Below, one piece after another: positions 7,769 to 14,634 of a DNA stretch of 16,849 bases (positions are counted from its first letter, which is position 1; every line of letters begins with the position of its first letter). Both the position numbers and the translations under genes were made by a program. This DNA is from JAAEQG01 sp023133475 (GTDB lineage Bacteria > Planctomycetota > Phycisphaerae > UBA1845), in the NCBI GenBank assembly GCA_030631415.1, contig DAOVLE010000101.1:1-16849 (forward strand), written 5' to 3'. The notes under the pieces were generated by a model. It ran no database searches. It had not been told where the DNA came from and saw only the letters and a program-made list of their open reading frames with translations.

Positions 7769-7833
7769 TCGGGTCGCCGCTAAACGCTGTGGACTTGTCG
7801 CCGCTCAATACCCCGGCGCCGTTGTGAGCGTCC

Positions 7834-7875
7834 ACATTCTCCATTCTCAATTCTCCATTCCCCATTCTCAATTCC
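7834..7875 (-). repeat. Heptamer tandem repeat overlapping the topA stop codon
   Basis: About six degenerate 7-bp units of the type CCATTCT/CAATTCT/CCATTCC read across the 3' end of topA. They match, in inverse orientation, the array at 7584-7625. The topA stop codon (7868-7870) and its last codon or two lie inside the array, so the C-terminus of topA may have been set by array expansion. Confidence 0.8.
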
Positions 7876-10800
7876 CCTCGGCGGGAATGACCATGCCCTC
7901 CGGTAACGGTTTGGTGGCTTTGCACTTGGGGAAATTGCCGCAACCGAGGAATTGACCCGAACGCCCGGCGCGGATCAGCATCTTCGCGCCACATTCTTCG
8001 CATTCGATCTCGGTGGGGATTGGTTTGGGTTTCTTGGGGGCGGGCATTTCCTCTTCAGCCTGCTTTTTGGCTTGCCCACGCAGGTTTACCGTGCAACGGC
8101 ACTGAGGGAATCCGGTGCAACTAAAGAAAGGCCCAAATCTGCCTCGTTTCATCAGCATCTCACTGCCGCACTCGGGGCAGTGCAGGGTATCTTCGGGGAG
8201 CATCTCGACCACCGGTTTACCTGTGCGGGTCCAGGCGAACCCGTCCGGTGGCGGGCCTAGTGCTTCGATATCCACTTTGCCGTCGGGGGTCTTGGGGATG
8301 ATGCGTTTGGCAACCTTCTTTTTCGCCACACGCCTGGGCGATGATTTCTTCTTCGTGGCGTCCTTGCCCATGGCTTCGAGCGTCGACCCGCCGGCTGCCG
8401 CCACTTTCCGTAGTTCGTCCAGCTTGTCCACCGGGAAGGTGTTTCGACAACCGGGGAACCCACTACAGGCGATGAACTCGCCACGCCGCCCCTTCTTGAT
8501 GTGCATGGGGCTACCGCACAGCTCGCAAGTCAAACCAGCCTCACGAACGGGTTCAACCTTCTTTTCGACCCGTACACCCTCCGGCAGCGGGGAAGTATGC
8601 TTACAGGTGGGATAGCGATCGCAGCCCATAAAGGACCGTGGGCCGGATCGCTTCACCCTCATGGTGCCCTCCCCGCACTCGTCGCAGGGACGCTCCAGCT
8701 TCTGCTCGCTGACCAACTCCAACGGATTGCCGCTCTTGTCGCAAGGAATGGTGTTGTTGCACTCGGGATAGCCGCCGCACCCCAGAAACGGGCCGTGACG
8801 CGACTGGCGCAGAATCATCTCCCGACCGCAAACCTCACACTTGACATTCACCTTGGTGGGGATGATCGGCTGACCGTTGCGATCGACGTTGTAGCTGCCC
8901 TTGCACTCGGGATACCCCGTGCAGGAGAGGAATCGCCCGGTTTTCGCCCACCGGTAGACCATCTCCCGCTCGCAGTCCGGGCAGGTGAACTCGCTCGGTT
9001 CCGAGCGGGCCGGCTCCATCTGGGCAAACGCCCGATCCAGCGATTCCTTGAACGGTTTGTAGAACTCACGAAGCACATCGGTCCATTCGAGACTGGCTTC
9101 CTCGATCTTGTCGAGTTCCTCCTCCATGTGCGAGGTGAACTTCACATCCAGGATTTTCGGGAAATGCTTGACGAGTTTCTCGGTGACGATGATGCCCTTA
9201 TCGGTCGCATAGAGGCGGCGGTCGATCTGCTCGACGTAACCGCGGTCCTGAATATTCTGAATGATTGAGGCGTAGGTGCTCGGTCGGCCTATCCCATCAC
9301 CCTTCATCGCCTGCACCAGCGAGGCTTCGGTATAGCGCGGTGTCGGCGAGGTGAACTGTTGCTGCGGATCAACCTGCATCGCCCCGACTTCCTGCTTCTT
9401 ATGCAGTTCCGGAAGCACCAGGTCGTCGCTGGCCTTGGCTGCACTGACTCGCAGAAAACCATCGAATACCAGTCGGCGCCCGCTGGTCTTGAAAACCGCT
9501 TCACCCGCGGCGGTGTCGGCGGAAATCAGCAGCGTGGTGCTGTCCCACTCCGCCGGCGACATCTGGCAAGTCACAAACCGCCGCCAGATAAGATCATATA
9601 GCTTGTACTGCTCCGGAGACAGTTTGCCCTTGAGGCCCTCGGGGCGGCGGGTCACATCGGTCGGTCGGATGGCTTCGTGGGCCTCCTGGGTCCGCTTGCT
9701 CTCTTTGCCGTAAACATTCGGCTTGCCCGGCAAATACTTGGGGCCATATTCCTTATCTATAAACTCGCGAGCGCCGGCAACCGCCTCCTTGCTCAGGTTC
9801 GTCGAGTCGGTGCGCATGTAGGTGATCAATGCCACAGGGCCATCTTCACCCTCGATGCCGACACCCTGGTAAAGAGCCTGGGCAACCCGCATGGTTCGAG
9901 CAACGCCGAGCCTCAACACCGAAGATGCCGCCTGCTGCAACGTGGCGGTGGTGAACGGAGCCGAAGGGCGGGTGCTTGTCCGCCTGGTCGAGATGTCCGA
10001 CACACAGAACTTCGGCGCCTTGGAAAACACGGTCATGCCATTGAGATCAACGGTTTTGATCCCCTTGTCGGCATATTCCTCCCAAATACGCTCTTCGACC
10101 TCCTCGCACACGAACCCCAAAGCCTCAGCCACCTCACGGGCCTGGTCTGCCGTTTTGGCCCGGAAGCGTTCCCCGCGCCACTTGACCAGCTCGGTCTGGA
10201 GGCAGGCTCGGGCACTAAGCCAGACCGTCCGCTCCTTCTGAGTCCGCCCCGCGTCGGCGTTGGGGCTGGTTTCGAGGAACGCCTCCCACTCCTCGGCAAG
10301 CGTCTCCGTTTTGGCAAGCTCGGTGGCGAAGATGCCCCGGATGATCCAGGACTCCTCCGGGACGAAGGCGCGGATTTCCTGCTCCCGCTCGACAATCAGG
10401 CGCACGGTAACCGACTGAACTCTGCCGGCTGACAGCCCTTTGGCGATTTTGTTCCACAGCAGGGGGCTGAGCTGGTAACCGGTGATACGGTCGAGGACCC
10501 GGCGGGCCTGCTGGGCATTTACACGATTCATGTCCAGATCATGCGGATGTGCGAAGGCATTCTGGATGGCAGACTTGGTGATCTCATTGAAGACCACCCG
10601 CCGGGTGCGTGCAGGGTCCAGCTTCAGAGCCTCGACCAGATGCCAGGCAATCGCTTCACCCTCGCGGTCACGGTCGGTAGCCAGATAGACGGTGTCTGCT
10701 GCGGAAGCCGCCGTTGACAGGGATTTGATGATTTTTCGTTTATCCGGGCTGGTGTGGTAGGTTGGGGCAAAGTTGTTTTCGATGTCGACGCCCAGTTCCT

Positions 10801-10939
10801 TGTCGGGCAAATCGCGGATATGCCCCACACAGGCCTTGACTACAAAACCGCTGCCCAGATATTTGTTGATGGTCTTGGCCTTGGCAGGTGACTCGACTAT
10901 AACCAACGACGGTGCAATAGATTGCGCTTTTTTGGGCAC
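7868..10939 (-). CDS. topA: DNA topoisomerase I (type IA) with six C-terminal zinc ribbons
   Basis: This enzyme relaxes negative supercoils by passing a strand through a transient single-strand break. The TOPRIM domain has IVESPAKAKTI (Glu16) and TDRDREGEA (Asp89, Asp91). The catalytic tyrosine is Tyr374 in ITYMRTDST. The C-terminal third holds six four-cysteine ribbons starting near residues 651, 700, 750, 803, 920 and 978, each of the form CxxC-N-C-x-x-x-P-x-C. A lysine-rich linker (KKK and RRVAKKKVAKR, near 855-875) separates ribbons four and five. At 1023 residues it is longer than the E. coli enzyme (865), mainly through the ribbons. The start is GTG, with AAGGA 10 nt upstream. It reads away from the divergent hypothetical gene, and its stop lies inside a heptamer repeat array. 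Confidence 0.97.
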   Translation of the reverse strand: MPKKAQSIAPSLVIVESPAKAKTINKYLGSGFVVKACVGHIRDLPDKELGVDIENNFAPTYHTSPDKRKIIKSLSTAASAADTVYLATDRDREGEAIAWHLVEALKLDPARTRRVVFNEITKSAIQNAFAHPHDLDMNRVNAQQARRVLDRITGYQLSPLLWNKIAKGLSAGRVQSVTVRLIVEREQEIRAFVPEESWIIRGIFATELAKTETLAEEWEAFLETSPNADAGRTQKERTVWLSARACLQTELVKWRGERFRAKTADQAREVAEALGFVCEEVEERIWEEYADKGIKTVDLNGMTVFSKAPKFCVSDISTRRTSTRPSAPFTTATLQQAASSVLRLGVARTMRVAQALYQGVGIEGEDGPVALITYMRTDSTNLSKEAVAGAREFIDKEYGPKYLPGKPNVYGKESKRTQEAHEAIRPTDVTRRPEGLKGKLSPEQYKLYDLIWRRFVTCQMSPAEWDSTTLLISADTAAGEAVFKTSGRRLVFDGFLRVSAAKASDDLVLPELHKKQEVGAMQVDPQQQFTSPTPRYTEASLVQAMKGDGIGRPSTYASIIQNIQDRGYVEQIDRRLYATDKGIIVTEKLVKHFPKILDVKFTSHMEEELDKIEEASLEWTDVLREFYKPFKESLDRAFAQMEPARSEPSEFTCPDCEREMVYRWAKTGRFLSCTGYPECKGSYNVDRNGQPIIPTKVNVKCEVCGREMILRQSRHGPFLGCGGYPECNNTIPCDKSGNPLELVSEQKLERPCDECGEGTMRVKRSGPRSFMGCDRYPTCKHTSPLPEGVRVEKKVEPVREAGLTCELCGSPMHIKKGRRGEFIACSGFPGCRNTFPVDKLDELRKVAAAGGSTLEAMGKDATKKKSSPRRVAKKKVAKRIIPKTPDGKVDIEALGPPPDGFAWTRTGKPVVEMLPEDTLHCPECGSEMLMKRGRFGPFFSCTGFPQCRCTVNLRGQAKKQAEEEMPAPKKPKPIPTEIECEECGAKMLIRAGRSGQFLGCGNFPKCKATKPLPEGMVIPAEGN

Positions 10940-11079
10940 TTTCGCGTTTCCTTCTTGGCGGATGCTCCGATTCTCGTGTCGCTCATCTCCAAAGCATTAT
11001 CGGCGGCTTGTATCATACTGCTGTAATGCTGTGTTATCCTTCGGTATAGGGCACGATGATTCAACACACGGGCAAGGCA

Positions 11080-11106
11080 ACTATCAGGATCGCCAGTCCC
11101 TGTCAA
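11080..11106 (-). promoter_or_regulatory. Candidate topA promoter
   Basis: On the minus strand TTGACA (11101-11106) is followed after 15 nt by GATAGT (11080-11085), then GCC. The spacing is short for sigma-70. The block resembles the activase upstream sequence with a 2-nt deletion in the spacer. It would give a leader of about 135 nt. Confidence 0.35.
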
Positions 11107-11150
11107 ATTTTCCGTGCCGCGATCGCCCGCGGGGATAGGGATCATCAGGT

Positions 11151-11268
11151 GGGTGGCCCATCGCTTTAGCGGTGGGGGACACGAATGGTTCATCCGAGCA
11201 CCGCCGGGTCCCATAGCAACCTCAGTGTTTCAATTCGTGTCCCCCACGGCTAAAGCCATGGGCCACCC
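11151..11268. repeat. Inverted pair of family B repeats
   Basis: Copy B1 (11151-11186, plus strand) and copy B2 (11233-11268, minus strand) are 36-bp sequences with the stem-loop CCCATCGC-TTTA-GCGGTGGG (B1) or CCCATGGC-TTTA-GCCGTGGG (B2), followed by GGACACGAAT. They differ by a compensatory stem change (C to G on one side, G to C on the other), so pairing is preserved. The two copies face each other across 46 bp and could form a long cruciform between the divergent promoters. Confidence 0.85.
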
Positions 11269-11297
11269 GGCAGGGAGCGGCTCAAAGATGATACGCC

Positions 11298-11326
11298 TGA
11301 ACTTTGCTCCCCCCGGCACCGATAAT
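11298..11326 (+). promoter_or_regulatory. Candidate promoter of the hypothetical gene
   Basis: TGAACT (11298-11303) and GATAAT (11321-11326) are 17 nt apart, about 66 nt before the chosen GTG start. The -10 matches the consensus at five of six positions and the -35 at three. This is weak evidence only. Confidence 0.3.
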
Positions 11327-11392
11327 ACGTAGTGTGATAGCATTGGAACCAAACAGCTCGACTGCTCCGTGCGGTCGGGAGAGGAGGCTGTC

Positions 11393-12007
11393 GTGCGTGT
11401 TTATTTGGATGAGAAGGGCTTCGAGACCGCCCTCTCCCCTGCAAATACCGTCTGGGAACTCCTGGAAGAGGTCCGCGGCAGTCTTTGCGGGACCAATCGG
11501 TTGGTGATGGAAATCCACGCCGACGGCAGGGATATCACCGCGAGCGATTACACACAAGTGTTGGAAAAGGCGGTGGATTCGTTTGAGCGGTACGATTTCA
11601 CCACCGGCGAACCGCGGCAGGTGGTCTGCGATGCGCTTACCGATTGCATGAGCCTGCTGGATGCCTCCGACGCAAAGCGCTCCGAAACCATCGACCTCTT
11701 CACCAAAGGCGAAGGCGACAAAGGGGCCGAGATGTTGGGTGAGTGCTGCCGGGCGTGGCAGAAAGTCCATGAGGGTATTCGTGATGCCATGGGGCTGCTG
11801 AAGTTAGGCCCAGCCGACATAACCATCGAGGGGGAGGCGTTCGCCGAAACTCTGAACAATGTACGGGATCAATTCGGGCAAATCCGCGAAGCGTTGCAAG
11901 CTCGGGACTTCGTGTTGATTTCAGATGTGCTCCAGTACGAGTTCGATCCGATCATCGACAATTGGCGAACCACCATCGAAATGCTCATCGAACATGCGAG
12001 GGCGTAG
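11393..12007 (+). CDS. Hypothetical protein, unrecognised family
   Basis: I do not recognise this 204-residue protein. The GTG at 11393 is chosen because GGAGG ends 5 nt upstream; an in-frame GTG at 11369 would put that site inside the gene. The first 50 or so residues (VRVYLDEKGFETALSP to MEIHADGRDI) look like a small beta-rich domain. The rest is mostly acidic amphipathic helix, with segments near 58-90, 100-130 and 140-200. There is no signal peptide, membrane span or obvious catalytic motif. Four cysteines are present (one near 31, DALTDC, and the ECC pair) without a metal-site spacing. It is the first plus-strand gene after the strand switch and ends in a TAG supplied by a family A repeat. 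Codon use is like its neighbours, so it is likely a real gene. Confidence 0.75.
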   Translation: MRVYLDEKGFETALSPANTVWELLEEVRGSLCGTNRLVMEIHADGRDITASDYTQVLEKAVDSFERYDFTTGEPRQVVCDALTDCMSLLDASDAKRSETIDLFTKGEGDKGAEMLGECCRAWQKVHEGIRDAMGLLKLGPADITIEGEAFAETLNNVRDQFGQIREALQARDFVLISDVLQYEFDPIIDNWRTTIEMLIEHARA

Positions 12008-12024
12008 GGCGGGTTCCACCCGCC
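12004..12024 (+). repeat. Family A GTAG-hairpin repeat supplying a stop codon
   Basis: GTAG (12004-12007) is followed by the perfect hairpin GGCGGGT-TCC-ACCCGCC (12008-12024) and TTC. The TAG within GTAG is the stop codon of the hypothetical gene. The rest of the gap to the TolC gene (to 12123) shows no further structure. Confidence 0.88.
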
Positions 12025-12123
12025 TTCCTGACTTCATCCCTTCTCTGAAAATATCATTTCCATGGTTTTCAAGTGCCGCCGGAGTTAGTATGACAACCGC
12101 AGTGGATTATCCGAGGCGGAAGG

Positions 12124-13677
12124 ATGGAGCCTGGCGTGCACAAGCAACATCATTGTTTTGTATTAGTGCTGATTATGGCTGGTTGCGAAGCACCCCACCA
12201 TTCGATCGAGTCGATCATCCGTCGCCAGACCGAAGCACTGTCCAAACTGCCCGAGGAAGACCGAGCCCGCATGATCCGCCCGGGTCAGCCGGTTAGCACC
12301 ACGTCGGCGGATGCCTTGCTCGAACCGGGGTTGCTCACGCTGGATCAGGCTCGTGAGGTGGCGTTGAAGGTCAACCCGGACATTCACGGTGCCCGGGCAC
12401 GGCTGGAGGCGGCTTTGTCACGCATCGCCGAAGCCCGCTCGTTCTACTTTCCCCAAGTGGCATTCGCCCACAACTCGACCCGGACGCTGCTCACCCCGGC
12501 GACGCGGTCGCGGTTCCCGACCACCCACGGGTCCACGCCGGCTGTCCAGGATTTGCCGGAGAACCCGACGGTTTTGGACATCCTGAAGCTGATTCAGATC
12601 CCCCTGTTTGGGCAACAGAGTTTGTCTGCCAACAATAGCAACTCGTTCAGCGATCACACCTCGATTCTGTCGACGACGTGGACGTTGTTTGACGGTTTCG
12701 TGCGTGAGTCTCGGCTGATGAGCGCCAAGTGCAACTACAGGGCATCGGTGATGGCGGTGGGGGATGTGGAGCGTCTGCTGGTGCAGGCGGTTGACGCGGC
12801 ATACTATCAGGCCCAACTCGGGCGGGAGCAGGTGCGCATCGCCATGGCGGACGAGCAGTTCAGCCGCGAACAGCTTATCCAGGCTCAGAAGCGGTTCGAG
12901 GTGCGTAAGATTACGCAGGCTGACGTATTGCATTTCGAGGTGCGGGTGCGGGCAGCCCAGGCGGACCTGGTGGCAGCGAAGGGTCTGCGGGACACCGGGC
13001 GAGTGCTGTTGGCTGAGTTGCTGGGGTTGCCCGGGGCACGGCTTGCCGAGGACATCGAGCTTAGCCTGCTGGAGCAGGAAACCGAAGCCGAGCTGACTCC
13101 ACCGGAAGTTGACGACTGGCTCGAGTATGCGGTCCGGTTTCGCCCGGACCTGGCTCAGGCACATCACACACTGGAGGCGCGGCGGGAGAACATCAGGTTG
13201 GCCCGTGGTCAGTTCAGCCCCGAACTCTCACTGAGCAGTTCATATGGATTTGAGAAGGCCTCGAATGTGAGCTATTCCTCCGATGACCAATCCGCGGCCA
13301 TTGGCATCGAGTTGCGATGGCAGTTGTTCACCGGAGGGTTTCGCACCTCGCAGGTGCGGCGGGCTCAGGCGGAATGGTGGGAGGCTGCTGCTGCGTTGGA
13401 GCGTAAGCGGTTGGAGGTCGGCGCGGACGTGCGCACGGCGATTGTCAATCTGGTCAATGGTCAGGAGCAGGCGAAGCTCCAGCGCCTTAACGTGGAGTCC
13501 GCCCTGGAAAGCCGCCGCATTGTCCGGCTGGAGTACGCTTCGGGTAAAGCCTCGCTGGTCCGTCTCAACGAGGCTCAGCGTGATTACGTGGGGTCTGAGG
13601 TGGAGTTGGCCCTGGCGCGTATCCGGCTTCGTCAGGCCTGGAGTGATTTGCAGGCCGCCGCCGGCACCTATGAGTAG
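12124..13677 (+). CDS. TolC-family outer-membrane efflux lipoprotein
   Basis: This 517-residue protein has the two-repeat outer-membrane efflux protein (OEP) plan of TolC/OprM channels. The N-terminus has Lys7, a hydrophobic run CFVLVLIM and the lipobox MAG-Cys21, so it is probably a lipid-anchored export product. Repeat 1 covers about 55-290 and repeat 2 about 310-515. Both have long heptad-rich helices (for example YYQAQLGREQVRIAMADEQF and RRENIRLARGQFSPELSLSS). Trimers of this family form the periplasm-spanning exit duct of tripartite efflux pumps or type I secretion. No membrane-fusion protein or inner-membrane pump gene is adjacent, so its partners lie elsewhere. The ATG at 12124 has GAGG 7 nt upstream and starts the signal peptide directly. 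The stop TAG lies within a family A repeat. Confidence 0.9.
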   Translation: MEPGVHKQHHCFVLVLIMAGCEAPHHSIESIIRRQTEALSKLPEEDRARMIRPGQPVSTTSADALLEPGLLTLDQAREVALKVNPDIHGARARLEAALSRIAEARSFYFPQVAFAHNSTRTLLTPATRSRFPTTHGSTPAVQDLPENPTVLDILKLIQIPLFGQQSLSANNSNSFSDHTSILSTTWTLFDGFVRESRLMSAKCNYRASVMAVGDVERLLVQAVDAAYYQAQLGREQVRIAMADEQFSREQLIQAQKRFEVRKITQADVLHFEVRVRAAQADLVAAKGLRDTGRVLLAELLGLPGARLAEDIELSLLEQETEAELTPPEVDDWLEYAVRFRPDLAQAHHTLEARRENIRLARGQFSPELSLSSSYGFEKASNVSYSSDDQSAAIGIELRWQLFTGGFRTSQVRRAQAEWWEAAAALERKRLEVGADVRTAIVNLVNGQEQAKLQRLNVESALESRRIVRLEYASGKASLVRLNEAQRDYVGSEVELALARIRLRQAWSDLQAAAGTYE

Positions 13678-13694
13678 GGCGGGTTCCACCCGCC
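13674..13694 (+). repeat. Family A GTAG-hairpin repeat supplying the TolC-gene stop codon
   Basis: This copy is identical over GTAG plus hairpin to the copies at 7514 and 12004. Its GTAG (13674-13677) contains the TAG stop of the efflux gene, as at the preceding gene. It begins a 379-bp gene-free stretch (13678-14056) that is almost entirely repeats: family A, a split family B copy, a MITE-like insert and a reversed family A copy. Confidence 0.88.
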
Positions 13695-13723
13695 GCAGTA
13701 GCTGATTGCGGTGCCGATTGCGC

Positions 13724-13882
13724 GGGTGGCCCATCGCTTTAGGGGCTGTCGATTAAGTCGTCCGTGGCGATTCCCAATGTAGCGTCACCCCTTGTGGGTG
13801 ACGAAAAACACGGGTGCGCCGCCCACAAGGGGCGACGCTACAGACTAAATCGACAAGCCCTTTAGCGGTGGGGGACACGAAT
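13724..13882 (+). repeat. Family B repeat split by an inserted element
   Basis: The left half (13724-13741) reads GGGTGGCCCATCGCTTTA and the right half (13861-13882) begins TTTAGCGGTGGGGGACACGA. Joined at one TTTA they recreate the B1 copy at 11151-11186 exactly. The 119 bp in between are foreign to the family, and TTTA is present on both sides. Confidence 0.9.
13742..13860. mobile_element. 119-bp MITE-like element carrying a pair of GTAG hairpins
   Basis: The ends are imperfect terminal inverted repeats: GGGGCTGTCGATTAAGTC on the left, and GGGCTTGTCGATTTAGTC as the complement of the right end (15 of 18 matches without gaps). TTTA flanks both sides as a target duplication; CTTTA or CTTTAG fits equally. 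Inside, GTAG (13779-13782) precedes CGTCACCC-CTTGT-GGGTGACG, and on the other strand GTAG (13838-13841) precedes a matching hairpin with the same CTTGT loop. There is no coding capacity, so mobilisation would need a transposase elsewhere. The family of that transposase cannot be told from these ends. Confidence 0.8.
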
Positions 13883-13960
13883 CTCGGCGCGCGGTGGGGG
13901 ACGGACAGCCGCTCCCTTACGGTCGCGGCACTGATTGGGACGAGTCGGTGCCGCCGGGAA

Positions 13961-13981
13961 GGCGGGTGGAACCCGCCCTAC
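13961..13981 (-). repeat. Family A GTAG-hairpin repeat, minus orientation
   Basis: On the minus strand GTAG (13978-13981) precedes the perfect GGCGGGT-TCC-ACCCGCC hairpin, followed by TTC. It faces the copy at 13674-13694 and lies in the same orientation as the copy after hicA, so the hicBA operon sits between two direct copies. Confidence 0.88.
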
Positions 13982-14056
13982 CATCGGGTGGGGGTACGCT
14001 ATACCGCCTCGACGAGATGGCTCACTTGGCATAGAATCGGCAGGAGGGAGTGATCC

Positions 14057-14263
14057 ATGAAATTCATCGTCAATCTTGACCGTGATGAAACCGGCATGAT
14101 CGTCGCGGAGTGTCCCGCGATCCCAGGTTGTGTCTCACAAGGAAAGACGGAGGCGGAGGCCTTGGCCAATATTCGCGAGGCCATCGAGGCGTGCCTGGAA
14201 GCACGAGCCGCCAACGGAATGCCGCTCACCGTGGCCACCCGGGAGGTCGAGGTTAAAACCTGA
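14057..14263 (+). CDS. hicB: HicB-family antitoxin, short form
   Basis: This 68-residue protein has the HicB (UPF0150) partial RNase-H-like fold: MKFIVNLDRDETGMIVAECPAIPGCVSQGKTEAEALANIREAIEACLE, with the characteristic CPAIPGC and QGKTEAEALANI blocks. It should bind and neutralise the HicA toxin encoded next. It ends about residue 68, so the C-terminal ribbon-helix-helix or helix-turn-helix domain found in longer HicB proteins is absent; autorepression by DNA binding is therefore doubtful. The ATG follows a strong AGGAGG site (14042-14047) by 9 nt. Its TGA stop shares one base with the hicA ATG (TGATG), indicating coupling. The order antitoxin then toxin is the reverse of the classical hicAB order. 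Confidence 0.9.
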   Translation: MKFIVNLDRDETGMIVAECPAIPGCVSQGKTEAEALANIREAIEACLEARAANGMPLTVATREVEVKT

Positions 14264-14484
14264 TGGCTCAGTTGCCGGTAATTTCTGGCGTGAAAGTGGT
14301 GCGTGCGCTTAAAGAAGCCGGATGGAGGCAGGATCGCCAGCGTGGTAGCCATGTGGTGATGCTCAAACCGGGATGCAACGTGAGTTTGTCGGTTCCTCAA
14401 CACCGCGAAATTGCACCAGGCACGCTTCGAGCGCTGATCCGCTCGGCGGGTATGACCGCCGATGAGTTCGTCGCCCTGCTGTGA
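14263..14484 (+). CDS. hicA: HicA-family mRNA interferase toxin
   Basis: This 73-residue protein has the double-stranded-RNA-binding-like HicA fold. The catalytic His30 lies in RQRGSHVVML, and the typical C-terminal block IAPGTLRALIRSAGMTADEF is intact. The family cleaves mRNA in a translation-independent way and is held inactive by HicB. All family landmarks are present, so it is probably functional. It overlaps hicB by one base. Its TGA stop overlaps the edge of a reversed family A repeat. Chromosomal pairs of this kind are often stress-response or stabilisation modules; no phage or plasmid gene is nearby. Confidence 0.92.
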   Translation: MAQLPVISGVKVVRALKEAGWRQDRQRGSHVVMLKPGCNVSLSVPQHREIAPGTLRALIRSAGMTADEFVALL

Positions 14485-14485
14485 A

Positions 14486-14506
14486 GGCAGGTGGAACCCG
14501 CCCTAC
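14486..14506 (-). repeat. Family A GTAG-hairpin repeat abutting hicA
   Basis: On the minus strand GTAG (14503-14506) precedes GGCGGGT-TCC-ACCTGCC, a hairpin with one G-T wobble. The 24 bp at 14483-14506 match 13958-13981 at 23 positions in the same orientation, giving direct repeats around hicBA. The hicA stop codon overlaps the repeat's edge. Confidence 0.85.
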
Positions 14507-14514
14507 TTTGGAGG

Positions 14515-14544
14515 TTGGACTTTGTAACGGGGACACATTACAAT
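14515..14544 (+). promoter_or_regulatory. Candidate promoter of the EF-G-like gene
   Basis: TTGGAC (14515-14520) and TACAAT (14539-14544) are separated by 18 nt, a good sigma-70 type promoter. The expected start near 14551 gives a leader of about 84 nt. It lies just after hicA, so the EF-G-like gene probably has its own transcript. Confidence 0.5.
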
Positions 14545-14552
14545 GCCCCGTT
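14526..14552 (+). terminator. Dyad with T-tract overlapping the EF-G promoter (terminator or operator)
   Basis: AACGGGG (14526-14532) and CCCCGTT (14546-14552) form a 7-bp stem with a 13-nt loop, ending in TTTT (14551-14554). As RNA from hicBA this could be a weak intrinsic terminator. As DNA it spans the spacer and -10 box of the candidate EF-G promoter and could be an operator. The large loop weakens the terminator reading. Confidence 0.35.
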
Positions 14553-14634
14553 TTCGTCAATGGTTTACACGACAGGTGGTTGGTATAGCCCCCTTCAAAA
14601 CCGCGTAAGAGTTTGTTGAGTGCAGGAGAGCCCA

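Larger units (their letters stand above)
10940..11392. other. Divergent intergenic region between topA and the hypothetical gene
   Basis: This 453-bp gap has no gene. It holds a candidate topA promoter near 11080-11106, an inverted pair of family B repeats at 11151-11268 and a candidate rightward promoter near 11298-11326. I see nothing recognisable in 10960-11070. Confidence 0.6.

Noticed and set aside
8501..10432. Long plus-strand open frames (8501-9268 and 9677-10432) opposite topA
   Set aside because: They are antisense to conserved topoisomerase domains, have no family motifs and no ribosome-binding site, and are explained by GC-rich codon structure.
12418..13167. A 249-codon minus-strand open frame inside the TolC gene
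   Set aside because: It is antisense to a clear outer-membrane efflux protein and shows no motifs of its own.
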